Origin: JAJAZB01 sp965249815
Lineage (GTDB): Bacteria > Bacteroidota > Bacteroidia > Cytophagales > Spirosomataceae
Assembly: GCA_965249815.1 (NCBI GenBank)
Contig: CBDFMV010000003.1
Location: 248,001 to 312,000 of the forward strand
Direction of reading: 5' to 3'
Length of the DNA stretch: 64,000 bases
The translations under genes were made by a program, and so were the position numbers. The notes under the pieces were generated by a model. It searched no databases and was not told the DNA's origin. It saw only the letters and a program-made list of their open reading frames with translations. Every line of letters starts with the position of its first letter. Position 1 is the stretch's first letter. Positions 52,746 through 61,092 of the stretch are shown piece by piece.

Positions 52746-55742
52746 ATGATGCAACAGTCGTACAGATTGCTTCGCAGCGTGGCGGCAACGGTTTGTTTGC
52801 TGGCCACGGCCTTGCTGGTGAGTCTGGGCGCGTACGCCCAGGACCGCCAGGTGAGCGGAAAAGTGACCGATGGAGCCGACGGCACCGCCATTCCGGGCGT
52901 CAACGTGTCGGTGAAAGGCACTACCCGCGGCGTGACCACCAGCGCGGACGGCACCTACCGCATCAGCGCGGGCGACGGCTCCACGCTGGTGTTCAGCTAC
53001 GTGGGCTACTCCACGCAGGAAATCCCCGTGGGTAGCCAGACGAGCCTCGACGTGAAACTTTCTTCGGACGTGAAGTCGCTGGAGGAAGTCGTCGTGGTGG
53101 GCTACGGCACCGCCAAGAAAAAAGACCTGACCGGTTCGGTGTCGCAGGTTTCGGCCAAAGACTTCAACCCGGGCGTGAACACCAACCCGCTCCAGGCCAT
53201 TCAGGGCCGGGTGGCGGGTCTGAACATCACTCAAACCTCGGGCGACCCCAACGCCAGCCCGCAGGTGCGTCTGCGCGGGATTACCTCGCTGACCGGCAAC
53301 ACCGACCCCCTTACGGTGGTGGACGGCGTCATTGGCGTACCGCTCAACACGGTTTCGCCCAATGACATCGAAACCATCGACGTGCTGAAAGACGCCTCGG
53401 CCTCGGCCATTTACGGTTCCCGCGCCGCTAACGGCGTCATCGTGATCACAACCAAACGCGGCAAGGAAGGCCGTTCGTCGGTGTCGTACAGCAACTATTT
53501 CGCCCTGGGTACCAACGCCCGTCCGCTGCCCTTGCTCAACGCCGACCAATACCGTGAGCAGGTGCGCCGCATCAAAGGCGACGCCGCCCTGGCGGGCATC
53601 GACGCCGGCGGCAATACCGACTGGACCAAGGAAGTAACCCGGCAGGCGTTTTCGCAGAACCACGACATCAGCCTCACCGGCGGTGGCAACGGCTTCAGCT
53701 ACCGGGGTTCGCTCTCGTACACGGGCCAGCAGGGGTTGATTAAGAATACCGGCCTCGACCGCGTGACGGGCCGCATCAACGTGGACCAGAAAGCGCTCAA
53801 CAATCGCCTCAACGTGCAGTACAACCTGACGTTTACCAACGATCAGAAAAAACTCAACGATGGCGGTATCCTCTACCGGGCGGCGCTCTTTCTGCCCATC
53901 TTTCCGGTTCGGAATGCCAACGGCACCTACTTTGAAAAAGAGGGCAGCTTCGACCTTTATAACCCGGTGGCCATGCAGAATGGCCAGAATTGGGACCGCC
54001 GCGAGCGGACCGTCATCGGGGGAATCAACATTGGCTATGAAGTGTTCGATGGCCTGACGCTGCGCGCCAACGCTGCCTACCGCCTCAACAACGCCAACGA
54101 AGGACGCAAGTTCGCCACGGGTGTGCGGGCGTACCTGAACAGCAACGGGCAGGCCGAACGCCGCACCGACGAAACCAACAACTACCTGACTGAATTCACG
54201 GCCAACTACGTGAAGGCGTTTGGCGACATCAACATGAGCCTGCTGGGTGGGTACTCCTTTCAGGAAAACATCGACGAAGGGTTTAACCTCTTCAACCAGG
54301 GTTTCGTGACGGATGCGTTGGGCTACAACAACATCGGCCAGGGGACGGCCGTCGTGCAATTGCCCGCCAGCAACTACGTAGGGTCTTATAAAAACAAAAC
54401 CCGCCTGATTTCCTTCTTCGGCCGGGCCACGTTCAACCTCTACGACAAGTACAACGTTACGGCCACCCTGCGCCGCGACGGCAGCTCGAAGTTCGGGGTT
54501 AACAACAAATGGGGTATTTTCCCCTCGGTGGCTGCGGGCTGGACCATCAGCAACGAGGAGTTCCTGAAAAACGTCACGGCTATCAACAACCTGAAACTGC
54601 GCCTCGGCTGGGGCCAGACGGGTAACTCGGAAGGGTTGAATCCCTACGGCTCCATCGAGCGCTACGCGCCGGGCGCGAGCTACTTCGATGGCTCGTCGGG
54701 CCAGTGGCAACCGGGGTACGTGATCAACCAGAACGAAAACCCTGACCTCAAATGGGAGGTGCTCCAGCAGACCAACATCGGGCTTGACTTCGCCTTCCTC
54801 AACAACCGCCTGCGCGGTTCGCTGGACGTGTACGACAAGCAAACCAAGGACATGTTGTTCAACTATTCCGTGCCCGTGCCGCCCTACAAGACCAACCAGT
54901 TGCAGGCCAACGTAGGCCAGATGCAAAACCGGGGCGTGGAATTGGCGCTGAACTATGCCGCCATTCAGCAGAACGACTTTTCCTGGAACGTGGGCATCAT
55001 CGCTTCCAAGTTCAACACAAAAGTGAAGAGCCTCTCCAACGACCAGTTCCAGACGGGTGCCATCCGCTTCTCGCCCTTCGGAGGCCGGGGTTTGTCGGAC
55101 GTGTTCGCTTCGTTGCTCCAGGAAGGCCTGCCGCTGGGTGAATTCCAGATTCCGCAGTTCGCCGGATTCGACTCGAAGGACGGCAGCATGTTGCTCGCGA
55201 AAAAAGGCGGCGGCACCACGTCGAAGTACGAAGAAGCTGAACTCACCGACGCGGGCAACCCCCAGCCGACGTTCACGGCCTCGCTCACCAACGCGTTCAC
55301 CTACAAGAACTTCGACCTGAGCTTCCTGATCCGGGGCGTGTTTGGGAACAAAATCCTGAACAACACCCGCTCGAACTTCGCCATTCCGGGCAGTATCTTG
55401 GAGTCGAACGCCTTCCGTTCGGTGGCCGACCAGCCCTCCAACTACTCGGTAAACCAACTCTCGACCTACTGGCTTGAAAGCGGTACGTTCATCCGGATGG
55501 ACAACTTCCAGTTGGGATACAACATCCCCGTCGGCAAAGTGATCAGCCGCGCCCGGGTGTACGTAGCTGGTCAGAACGTGTTCCTGATTACCAAGTACAC
55601 CGGCACCGACCCCGAACTCGATACGCGCGGGGTGCTCGAAGACAACGGCCGCAGCCAGCGTCCTGCCAGCATTGGTGTGGACAACCGGGGCATTTACCCC
55701 AAAGCCCGGACGTTCCAGGTGGGCTTCCAGTTTACGTTCTAA
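52746..55742 (+). CDS. SusC/RagA TonB-dependent outer-membrane transporter
   Basis: 998 aa and intact. Signal peptide to about residue 28 (LVSLGAYAQDRQ); carboxypeptidase-like domain (VSGKVTDGADGTAIPGVNV, GTTRGVTTSADGTYRIS); TonB-box region LEEVVVVGYGT; plug with VRLRGITSLTGNTDPLTVVDG and NDIETIDVLKDASASAIYG; barrel ending in AGQNVFLITKYTGTDPELD and a terminal aromatic (QFTF). It imports a nutrient across the outer membrane with the SusD lipoprotein encoded 160 bp downstream. Divergent from the DeoR regulator. Confidence 0.95.
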   Translation: MMQQSYRLLRSVAATVCLLATALLVSLGAYAQDRQVSGKVTDGADGTAIPGVNVSVKGTTRGVTTSADGTYRISAGDGSTLVFSYVGYSTQEIPVGSQTSLDVKLSSDVKSLEEVVVVGYGTAKKKDLTGSVSQVSAKDFNPGVNTNPLQAIQGRVAGLNITQTSGDPNASPQVRLRGITSLTGNTDPLTVVDGVIGVPLNTVSPNDIETIDVLKDASASAIYGSRAANGVIVITTKRGKEGRSSVSYSNYFALGTNARPLPLLNADQYREQVRRIKGDAALAGIDAGGNTDWTKEVTRQAFSQNHDISLTGGGNGFSYRGSLSYTGQQGLIKNTGLDRVTGRINVDQKALNNRLNVQYNLTFTNDQKKLNDGGILYRAALFLPIFPVRNANGTYFEKEGSFDLYNPVAMQNGQNWDRRERTVIGGINIGYEVFDGLTLRANAAYRLNNANEGRKFATGVRAYLNSNGQAERRTDETNNYLTEFTANYVKAFGDINMSLLGGYSFQENIDEGFNLFNQGFVTDALGYNNIGQGTAVVQLPASNYVGSYKNKTRLISFFGRATFNLYDKYNVTATLRRDGSSKFGVNNKWGIFPSVAAGWTISNEEFLKNVTAINNLKLRLGWGQTGNSEGLNPYGSIERYAPGASYFDGSSGQWQPGYVINQNENPDLKWEVLQQTNIGLDFAFLNNRLRGSLDVYDKQTKDMLFNYSVPVPPYKTNQLQANVGQMQNRGVELALNYAAIQQNDFSWNVGIIASKFNTKVKSLSNDQFQTGAIRFSPFGGRGLSDVFASLLQEGLPLGEFQIPQFAGFDSKDGSMLLAKKGGGTTSKYEEAELTDAGNPQPTFTASLTNAFTYKNFDLSFLIRGVFGNKILNNTRSNFAIPGSILESNAFRSVADQPSNYSVNQLSTYWLESGTFIRMDNFQLGYNIPVGKVISRARVYVAGQNVFLITKYTGTDPELDTRGVLEDNGRSQRPASIGVDNRGIYPKARTFQVGFQFTF

Positions 55743-55901
55743 GGCATATCCTGCCGCCCGGTGTGAATTATCGGGCGGCAGAGTTAATTTTTCCCCGGTT
55801 GGCCCAAACATTTTGGCAAAACAAATCGTCAGAGAACCAACCGTTTAACCACGATTACCGTATATCCGGAATCGGAAACCTTTATAACCAACCCGTTCAC
55901 G

Positions 55902-57377
55902 ATGAACAAAGGATTTAAATACTGGATTTCGGCGGGGATCCTCATGGGGTCTGTTGCCCTGCAAGCCTGTACGGACCTCAAAGAAGAGGTGTACGACACC
56001 ATTCCGGCCGACCAATTCGGCTCGACCGACGCCCAGCGGGCGGCCATTCTTGGCCCGCTTTACGGGAACCTCCGCGGGTACAAAGGCACCACGGAAGATT
56101 TCAACACCGCGACCGACGAGCAAATCGTACCCACCCGGGGGGGTGACTGGAAAGACGGCGACAACTGGCGCCGGCGGTACTTCCACACTTGGTCGCCAAC
56201 GGTGGACAACGACTTCTTCAACGGCATGTGGAACTTTGCCTACGGCGGTATCGTGGGGATCAACCGCCAGTTGGTGGACAACAAAGACGCGGCCCTTGGG
56301 GCCGAACTCCGGGCTTTCCGGGCGTTTTACCATTTTCTGGCCATGGATTACTTCGGCAACGTCCCCATCGTTTCAACGTATTCGACCGACCTGCCCAAGC
56401 AGAGCACCCGGGCCGAGGTGTATGCTTTCGTAGAAAAGGAACTGACCGAAGTGCTGCCCGCCCTGAGCAAAACCGTGGGTAGTGCCTACTACGGTCGCTT
56501 CAACCAGGCTGCTGCCAACGCCATTCTGGCGAAGTTGTACCTGAACGCCGGGGTGTACACGGGTACGCCCCAGTGGGCTAAAGCCGCCGCCGCCTGCGAT
56601 GCCATCATCAGCAGCAACGCCTTTGCCCTGGAAAGCAACTTTCTGGACAACTTCACGGTGAACAACGCCGGTTCAAAGGAGACCATTTTCGCCATTCCGT
56701 TCGATAAATCGGCGGGAACTGGCTTCAACCTCCAGATGAAGACGCTGCACTACCTTAGCCAGACGACCTTCAAACTCGGCAACTCGCCCTGGAATGGCTT
56801 CTGCACGCTGGCCGATTTCTACAACACCTTCGACGACAAGGACGCCCGTAAAAAAATGTGGCTGGCCGGTCCGCAGTTCACGTTCGACGGGAAACCCATC
56901 ATCGACGAAGACCGTCCGCTCAGCTTCGTGCCCGAAATTCCGGCGTTTGAAATGCCCGCCGGGTCAGTTGGCCGGGGTGCTGGCGTGCGGTGCGTAAAAT
57001 GGCAGATTGAAGTGGGCAACCCGAAAGGCGACATGAGCAACGACTACGCGCTCTTCCGCCTGGCCGACATTATGCTCATGCGCGGCGAGGCCAATTACCG
57101 TTTGGGCAAAACGGCCGACGCCCTCAAGGATTTCAACGTCATCCGCAAACGCGCCGGAATGCCCGACTTTACGGCCCTGACCGACAAAGCCATCCTCGAA
57201 GAGCGTGGCCGCGAACTGGCCTGGGAAGGATGGCGCCGCAACGATCAGGTGCGTTTCGGTACGTTCACGGCTCCCAAGCTGTTCAAAGACAAAACGCCCG
57301 AATCGCGTAACCTCTTCCCGATTCCGCAGCGGCAAATCGACAACAACCCGAACCTGAAGCAGAATCCGGGGTACTGA
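55902..57377 (+). CDS. SusD/RagB family outer-membrane lipoprotein
   Basis: 491 aa. Lipobox VALQACTDL; SusD core with ELRAFRAFYHFLAMDYFGNVPIV and C-terminal VIRKRAGMPDFTAL plus NLFPIPQRQIDNNPNLKQNPGY, the standard SusD ending. Partner of the SusC gene before it. A strong terminator follows at 57403, so the CRTAC1 gene downstream likely has its own transcript or receives read-through. Confidence 0.94.
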   Translation: MNKGFKYWISAGILMGSVALQACTDLKEEVYDTIPADQFGSTDAQRAAILGPLYGNLRGYKGTTEDFNTATDEQIVPTRGGDWKDGDNWRRRYFHTWSPTVDNDFFNGMWNFAYGGIVGINRQLVDNKDAALGAELRAFRAFYHFLAMDYFGNVPIVSTYSTDLPKQSTRAEVYAFVEKELTEVLPALSKTVGSAYYGRFNQAAANAILAKLYLNAGVYTGTPQWAKAAAACDAIISSNAFALESNFLDNFTVNNAGSKETIFAIPFDKSAGTGFNLQMKTLHYLSQTTFKLGNSPWNGFCTLADFYNTFDDKDARKKMWLAGPQFTFDGKPIIDEDRPLSFVPEIPAFEMPAGSVGRGAGVRCVKWQIEVGNPKGDMSNDYALFRLADIMLMRGEANYRLGKTADALKDFNVIRKRAGMPDFTALTDKAILEERGRELAWEGWRRNDQVRFGTFTAPKLFKDKTPESRNLFPIPQRQIDNNPNLKQNPGY

Positions 57378-57402
57378 GTTGAACGTCTGTTTTGACGAAA
57401 GC

Positions 57403-57439
57403 AAGCGGGTGCCCCCAACTGGCACCCGCTTCTTTTTTT
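57403..57439 (+). terminator. Terminator of the second SusCD operon
   Basis: AAGCGGGTGCC (57403-57413) with GGCACCCGCTT (57421-57431) and a T-run. Confidence 0.9.
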
Positions 57440-57492
57440 GTTGCGCTTGTCTGAACGGTTCAGACAAAATCAGACAACCCCCACCAATTCGT

Positions 57493-57500
57493 TATTTTTG
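57493..57500 (+). promoter_or_regulatory. Candidate -7 box (TATTTTTG) before CRTAC1
   Basis: Matches TAnnTTTG, 33 bp before the ATG at 57533; no clear -33 element. Suggests own transcription. Confidence 0.35.
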
Positions 57501-57532
57501 CCAAATAACTCAGCCTGACGCACCTTCTTTTC

Positions 57533-60500
57533 ATGCGCTATCTTCCCGGCCTGCTGGTTTTGCTCGGACTGGCAGCCTGCCGCAAATCCGGCGCCCCCGC
57601 CGACCCGCTTTTTGAGAGCCTGCCCGCCACGCAAACGGGCGTGGACTTCGTCAACGAGGTCCACGACGACAAAGAACTCAACATTTTCAACTACCGTAAT
57701 TTTTACAACGGTGGCGGCGTGGCCATCGGCGACGTGAACAACGACGGGCGACCCGACGTGTTCCTGACCTCCAACATGGGCGAAAACAAGTTGTATCTAA
57801 ACCGGGGCAACTTCAAATTCGAGGACGTGAGCAAACAAGCGGGCATCGAAGGCAAACACGCCTGGAGCACGGGCGTTACCTTCGCCGACGTCAACGGCGA
57901 CGGCTGGCTCGACATCTACGTGTGTAACTCCGGCAACCGGCCCCAGGACAACCGTTCCAACGAGTTTTTTATCAGCAACGGCGTAAAGTCCCCCCTTGAG
58001 GGGGGGAAGGGGGGTGTCGGCGGCATACCGACGTTTTCGGACAAAGCAAAGGAGATGGGCCTCGACGATCGCGGTTTCAGCACCCACGCCGCCTTTTTCG
58101 ACTACGACCGCGATGGTGACCTCGACATGTACCTCCTGAACAACAGCTTCACGCCCATCGGGCGGCTGGGGTACCGCAACCTGCGCAACGAACGCGATTA
58201 CGAAGGCGGCGATAAGTTGTTTCGCAACGACGACGGCCATTTCACCGACGTTTCCGAAAAAGAGGGCATTTACGGCTCCATCATTGGCTTCGGGCTGGGC
58301 ATCACCATCGGCGACGTCAACGACGACAACTGGCCCGACATTTACATTTCCAACGATTTTTACGAACGCGACTACCTCTACCTCAACAACCATGACGGTA
58401 CGGGCCGGCACACTGGGTTCAAAGAGAGCCTGGAGTCGGCCATGAACCACATCAGCCTCTCGTCGATGGGAGCCGACATCGCCGACGTGAACAACGACGG
58501 CCGACTCGACATTTTCGTGACCGATATGCTCCCCGGCGACGACCGCCGCCTGAAAACCACCTCGACCTACGAAGGTTACGACCTGACCGAATTCAAGGTG
58601 AAGCAGGACTACCACCACCAGTTCATGCGCAACATGCTGCATCTGAACTTAGGCGTCAGAAGTCAGGAGTCAGGAGCCAGGAGCGGGAATGAAAATCAGG
58701 GTGCTCACGCCTCGCTCCCCACTCCCCACTTTGCAGAAGTGGGCCAGCTCTCGGGGGTTTCCTCGACCGACTGGAGCTGGGGCGCGCTGCTTTTCGACAT
58801 GGACAACGACGGGCGCAAGGACATTTTCGTGGCCAATGGCATCCAGAAAAACCTCACCGACCAGGATTTCATCGCCTTTTTCGGCGACCAGCGCACCGTC
58901 CAGAAAGTGGTGAGCAACAACTTCAACTACGAGGAATTTCTGAAGGAAATCCCGACGCAGCCCATCCCCAACTACGCTTTTCACAACGAAGGCAATCTGC
59001 GTTTTGAAAATCGGGCCAAAGACTGGGGCCTGGGCGAACCGAGCCTCTCGAACGGGGCGGCCTACGGCGACCTGGACGGCGACGGCGACCTCGATCTGGT
59101 GGTGAGCAACGTGAACGAACCGGTGAGTTTTTTCAAAAACCGCAGTTCTGAAAAACTTAAAAATCACTTCCTCCGCGTGAAACTGGCCGGTACGCCGCTC
59201 AACCGCCAGGGCATCGGCGCGAAGGTGCGCGTGTACCGCCACGGGGCGGAGCCGCTGCTGCTCCAGCAAATGCCCAACCGGGGCTTCCAGTCGTCGAGCG
59301 ACCACGTGCTGGTGTTTGGCCTGGGGCAAAACGCCGCGATTGATTCCGTCAGCGTGCTCTGGCCCGACGACCGGATGCAGACGTTGAAGGCTGTGAAAGC
59401 CGACACCGAACTGGCCCTCGACGTCACAAAAGCCGACCGGAAATTTACTGCCCCCCCACTCACTCATTCACTCACTCACTCCTTCACTCATTCCGACGTT
59501 CTTCCCTACCGCCACGTCGAAAACAGCGACTTCGTAGACTACAACCGCGACCCGCTGCTGAAGCAAATGTACTCCCGCGAAGGCCCGGCCCTCGCCGTGG
59601 GCGACGTGAACGGCGACGGCCTCGACGACGTGTACCTCGGCGGGGCGGCCAACCAGCCCAAACAGCTTTTTATTCAGCAAAAAAGCGGCAGTTTCGCGCC
59701 CAAAACTCTTTCGGCCAGCGGCCTCGAGTTGGCTCAGGAAGACGTAGCCGCTCTGCTTTTCGACGCCGACGGCGACAAAGACCTCGATCTGTACGTCGTC
59801 ACGGGCGGCAACGAGTTTTCGTCCAACACCGTCGAACTCGCCGACCGGTTTTACCGCAACGACGGCAAGGGCGGTTTCACGAAAGACGCTACGTTGCCCA
59901 ATTTGCTCGAAAACGGCTCCTGCGTGGCGGCGGGCGATTTCGACCGCGACGGCGACCTCGATTTGTTCGTCGGTGGCCGGATGATTCCGGGGCAGTACGG
60001 CCTCAGCCCGAGCAGCGCGCTGCTCGTCAACGACGGCACGGGCACGTTCAAAGCCCAGACGAAGCGCTTTTTGCCCAGTGCCGAACTCGGCATGATTACC
60101 GACGCGCTGTGGACGGACCTGGACGGCGACGGCTTTCCCGAACTCGTGCTGGCGCAGGACTGGGGGCCAATTACGGTTTGCAAAAACGAGCGGGGCCGCA
60201 AACTCACGCCCGTAGCCCTGCCCGGCAGCGACGGCTTCTGGACCCGCCTGCACGCCGCCGACGTGGACGGCGATGGCGATACCGACCTGCTGGCCGGTAA
60301 CCTCGGCCTCAACAACCGCCTCCACGCCAGCCCGGAGCACCCCGCCGAACTGGCCGTCAACGACTTTGACCGCAACGGCAGTACCGACGCCATCATCTCG
60401 TGCGTCAGCGAAAATGGCAAGGTGTACCCCATGCTGCTCAAGCCCGATTTGCAAAAGGCCATTCCCAGCATCAAAACGAAGTTTCTGAAACACACCGACT

Positions 60501-60964
60501 ACGCCGAGAAAACGCTGGATGAGCTGTTCGACGAAAAAACCCGCGAAGGCACGGTGAAACGCCGGGCCGTGCAGTCGGCCTCGTGCGTGCTGCTCAACGA
60601 CGGCAAAGGGAGTTTGTCGTTGAAATCGCTGCCTGTCGAAGCCCAACTTTCGCCGATTTACGGCATCGAAAAGCTGGATTTCGACGGCGACGGCAAGCTG
60701 GATGTCGTCCTGACGGGCAATTTCTTCGACGTGCTGCCCGAACTGGGCCGCTACGACGCCAACTACGGCCTCGTGCTGCGCGGCGACGGCAAGGGTGGTT
60801 TCACGAACGTGCCCTTCGACCAAACCGGCTTCTTCGTCCGCGGTCAGGTGCGGCGGATGCAGTTGGCTAAGGCCGCCAGTGGTAAACGGTACCTGATTCT
60901 GGCCAAAAACAACGACGCCGTTGAGGTATTCACCGTGCCAACCCGGAAAAACATCAGTCAGTGA
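57533..60964 (+). CDS. Giant FG-GAP/VCBS and ASPIC/UnbV (CRTAC1-like) lipoprotein
   Basis: 1143 aa and intact. Lipobox LLGLAACRKS. FG-GAP beta-propeller repeats run through both halves (VNNDGRPDVFLTSN, DVNGDGWLDIYVCN, DRDGDLDMYLLNN and others); ASPIC/UnbV at about 543-630 with GIGAKVRVYRHGAEPL and FGLGQNAAIDSVSVLWPDDR. Low-complexity inserts sit at about 152-162 (SPLEGGKGGVGG), 374-400 (VRSQESGARSGNENQ) and 640-653 (THSLTHSFTHS). Downstream of SusCD and probably a surface partner; function otherwise unknown. Confidence 0.88.
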   Translation: MRYLPGLLVLLGLAACRKSGAPADPLFESLPATQTGVDFVNEVHDDKELNIFNYRNFYNGGGVAIGDVNNDGRPDVFLTSNMGENKLYLNRGNFKFEDVSKQAGIEGKHAWSTGVTFADVNGDGWLDIYVCNSGNRPQDNRSNEFFISNGVKSPLEGGKGGVGGIPTFSDKAKEMGLDDRGFSTHAAFFDYDRDGDLDMYLLNNSFTPIGRLGYRNLRNERDYEGGDKLFRNDDGHFTDVSEKEGIYGSIIGFGLGITIGDVNDDNWPDIYISNDFYERDYLYLNNHDGTGRHTGFKESLESAMNHISLSSMGADIADVNNDGRLDIFVTDMLPGDDRRLKTTSTYEGYDLTEFKVKQDYHHQFMRNMLHLNLGVRSQESGARSGNENQGAHASLPTPHFAEVGQLSGVSSTDWSWGALLFDMDNDGRKDIFVANGIQKNLTDQDFIAFFGDQRTVQKVVSNNFNYEEFLKEIPTQPIPNYAFHNEGNLRFENRAKDWGLGEPSLSNGAAYGDLDGDGDLDLVVSNVNEPVSFFKNRSSEKLKNHFLRVKLAGTPLNRQGIGAKVRVYRHGAEPLLLQQMPNRGFQSSSDHVLVFGLGQNAAIDSVSVLWPDDRMQTLKAVKADTELALDVTKADRKFTAPPLTHSLTHSFTHSDVLPYRHVENSDFVDYNRDPLLKQMYSREGPALAVGDVNGDGLDDVYLGGAANQPKQLFIQQKSGSFAPKTLSASGLELAQEDVAALLFDADGDKDLDLYVVTGGNEFSSNTVELADRFYRNDGKGGFTKDATLPNLLENGSCVAAGDFDRDGDLDLFVGGRMIPGQYGLSPSSALLVNDGTGTFKAQTKRFLPSAELGMITDALWTDLDGDGFPELVLAQDWGPITVCKNERGRKLTPVALPGSDGFWTRLHAADVDGDGDTDLLAGNLGLNNRLHASPEHPAELAVNDFDRNGSTDAIISCVSENGKVYPMLLKPDLQKAIPSIKTKFLKHTDYAEKTLDELFDEKTREGTVKRRAVQSASCVLLNDGKGSLSLKSLPVEAQLSPIYGIEKLDFDGDGKLDVVLTGNFFDVLPELGRYDANYGLVLRGDGKGGFTNVPFDQTGFFVRGQVRRMQLAKAASGKRYLILAKNNDAVEVFTVPTRKNISQ
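57987..58018. repeat. C/G-rich palindrome in CRTAC1
   Basis: CCCCCCTTGAGGGGGG followed by GAAGGGGGG; encodes SPLEGGKGG in frame. Confidence 0.7.
58650..58733. repeat. Degenerate repeat module inside CRTAC1
   Basis: Words GTCAGAAGTCAGGAGTCAGG (58655-58674) followed by CTCCCCACTCCCCAC at 58714-58728. In frame, residues about 374-400. Confidence 0.7.
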
Positions 60965-60980
60965 TTTCCTTTCCCGCGCT

Positions 60981-61065
60981 GTCATCCTGAGCTTGTCGAA
61001 GGACCTTGTTGGTAGGCGATTCGGTTCAAACCATTAAGCAGGTCCTTCGACAAGCTCAGGATGAC
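60981..61065. repeat. 25-bp perfect inverted repeat between CRTAC1 genes
   Basis: Arms 60981-61005 and 61041-61065; each holds CCTGAGCTTGTCGAAGGACC or its complement. From memory, a widespread bacterial interspersed hairpin. It ends 27 bp before the next start. Confidence 0.85.
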
Positions 61066-61092
61066 AAAACGGGAGGCTTAGCAATTTTTGAA

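Noticed and set aside
52734..55811. Long open frame antisense to SusC (about 1000 codons)
   Set aside because: Mirror frame of a high-GC gene; its translation has no recognisable domain and the sense strand is clearly SusC.
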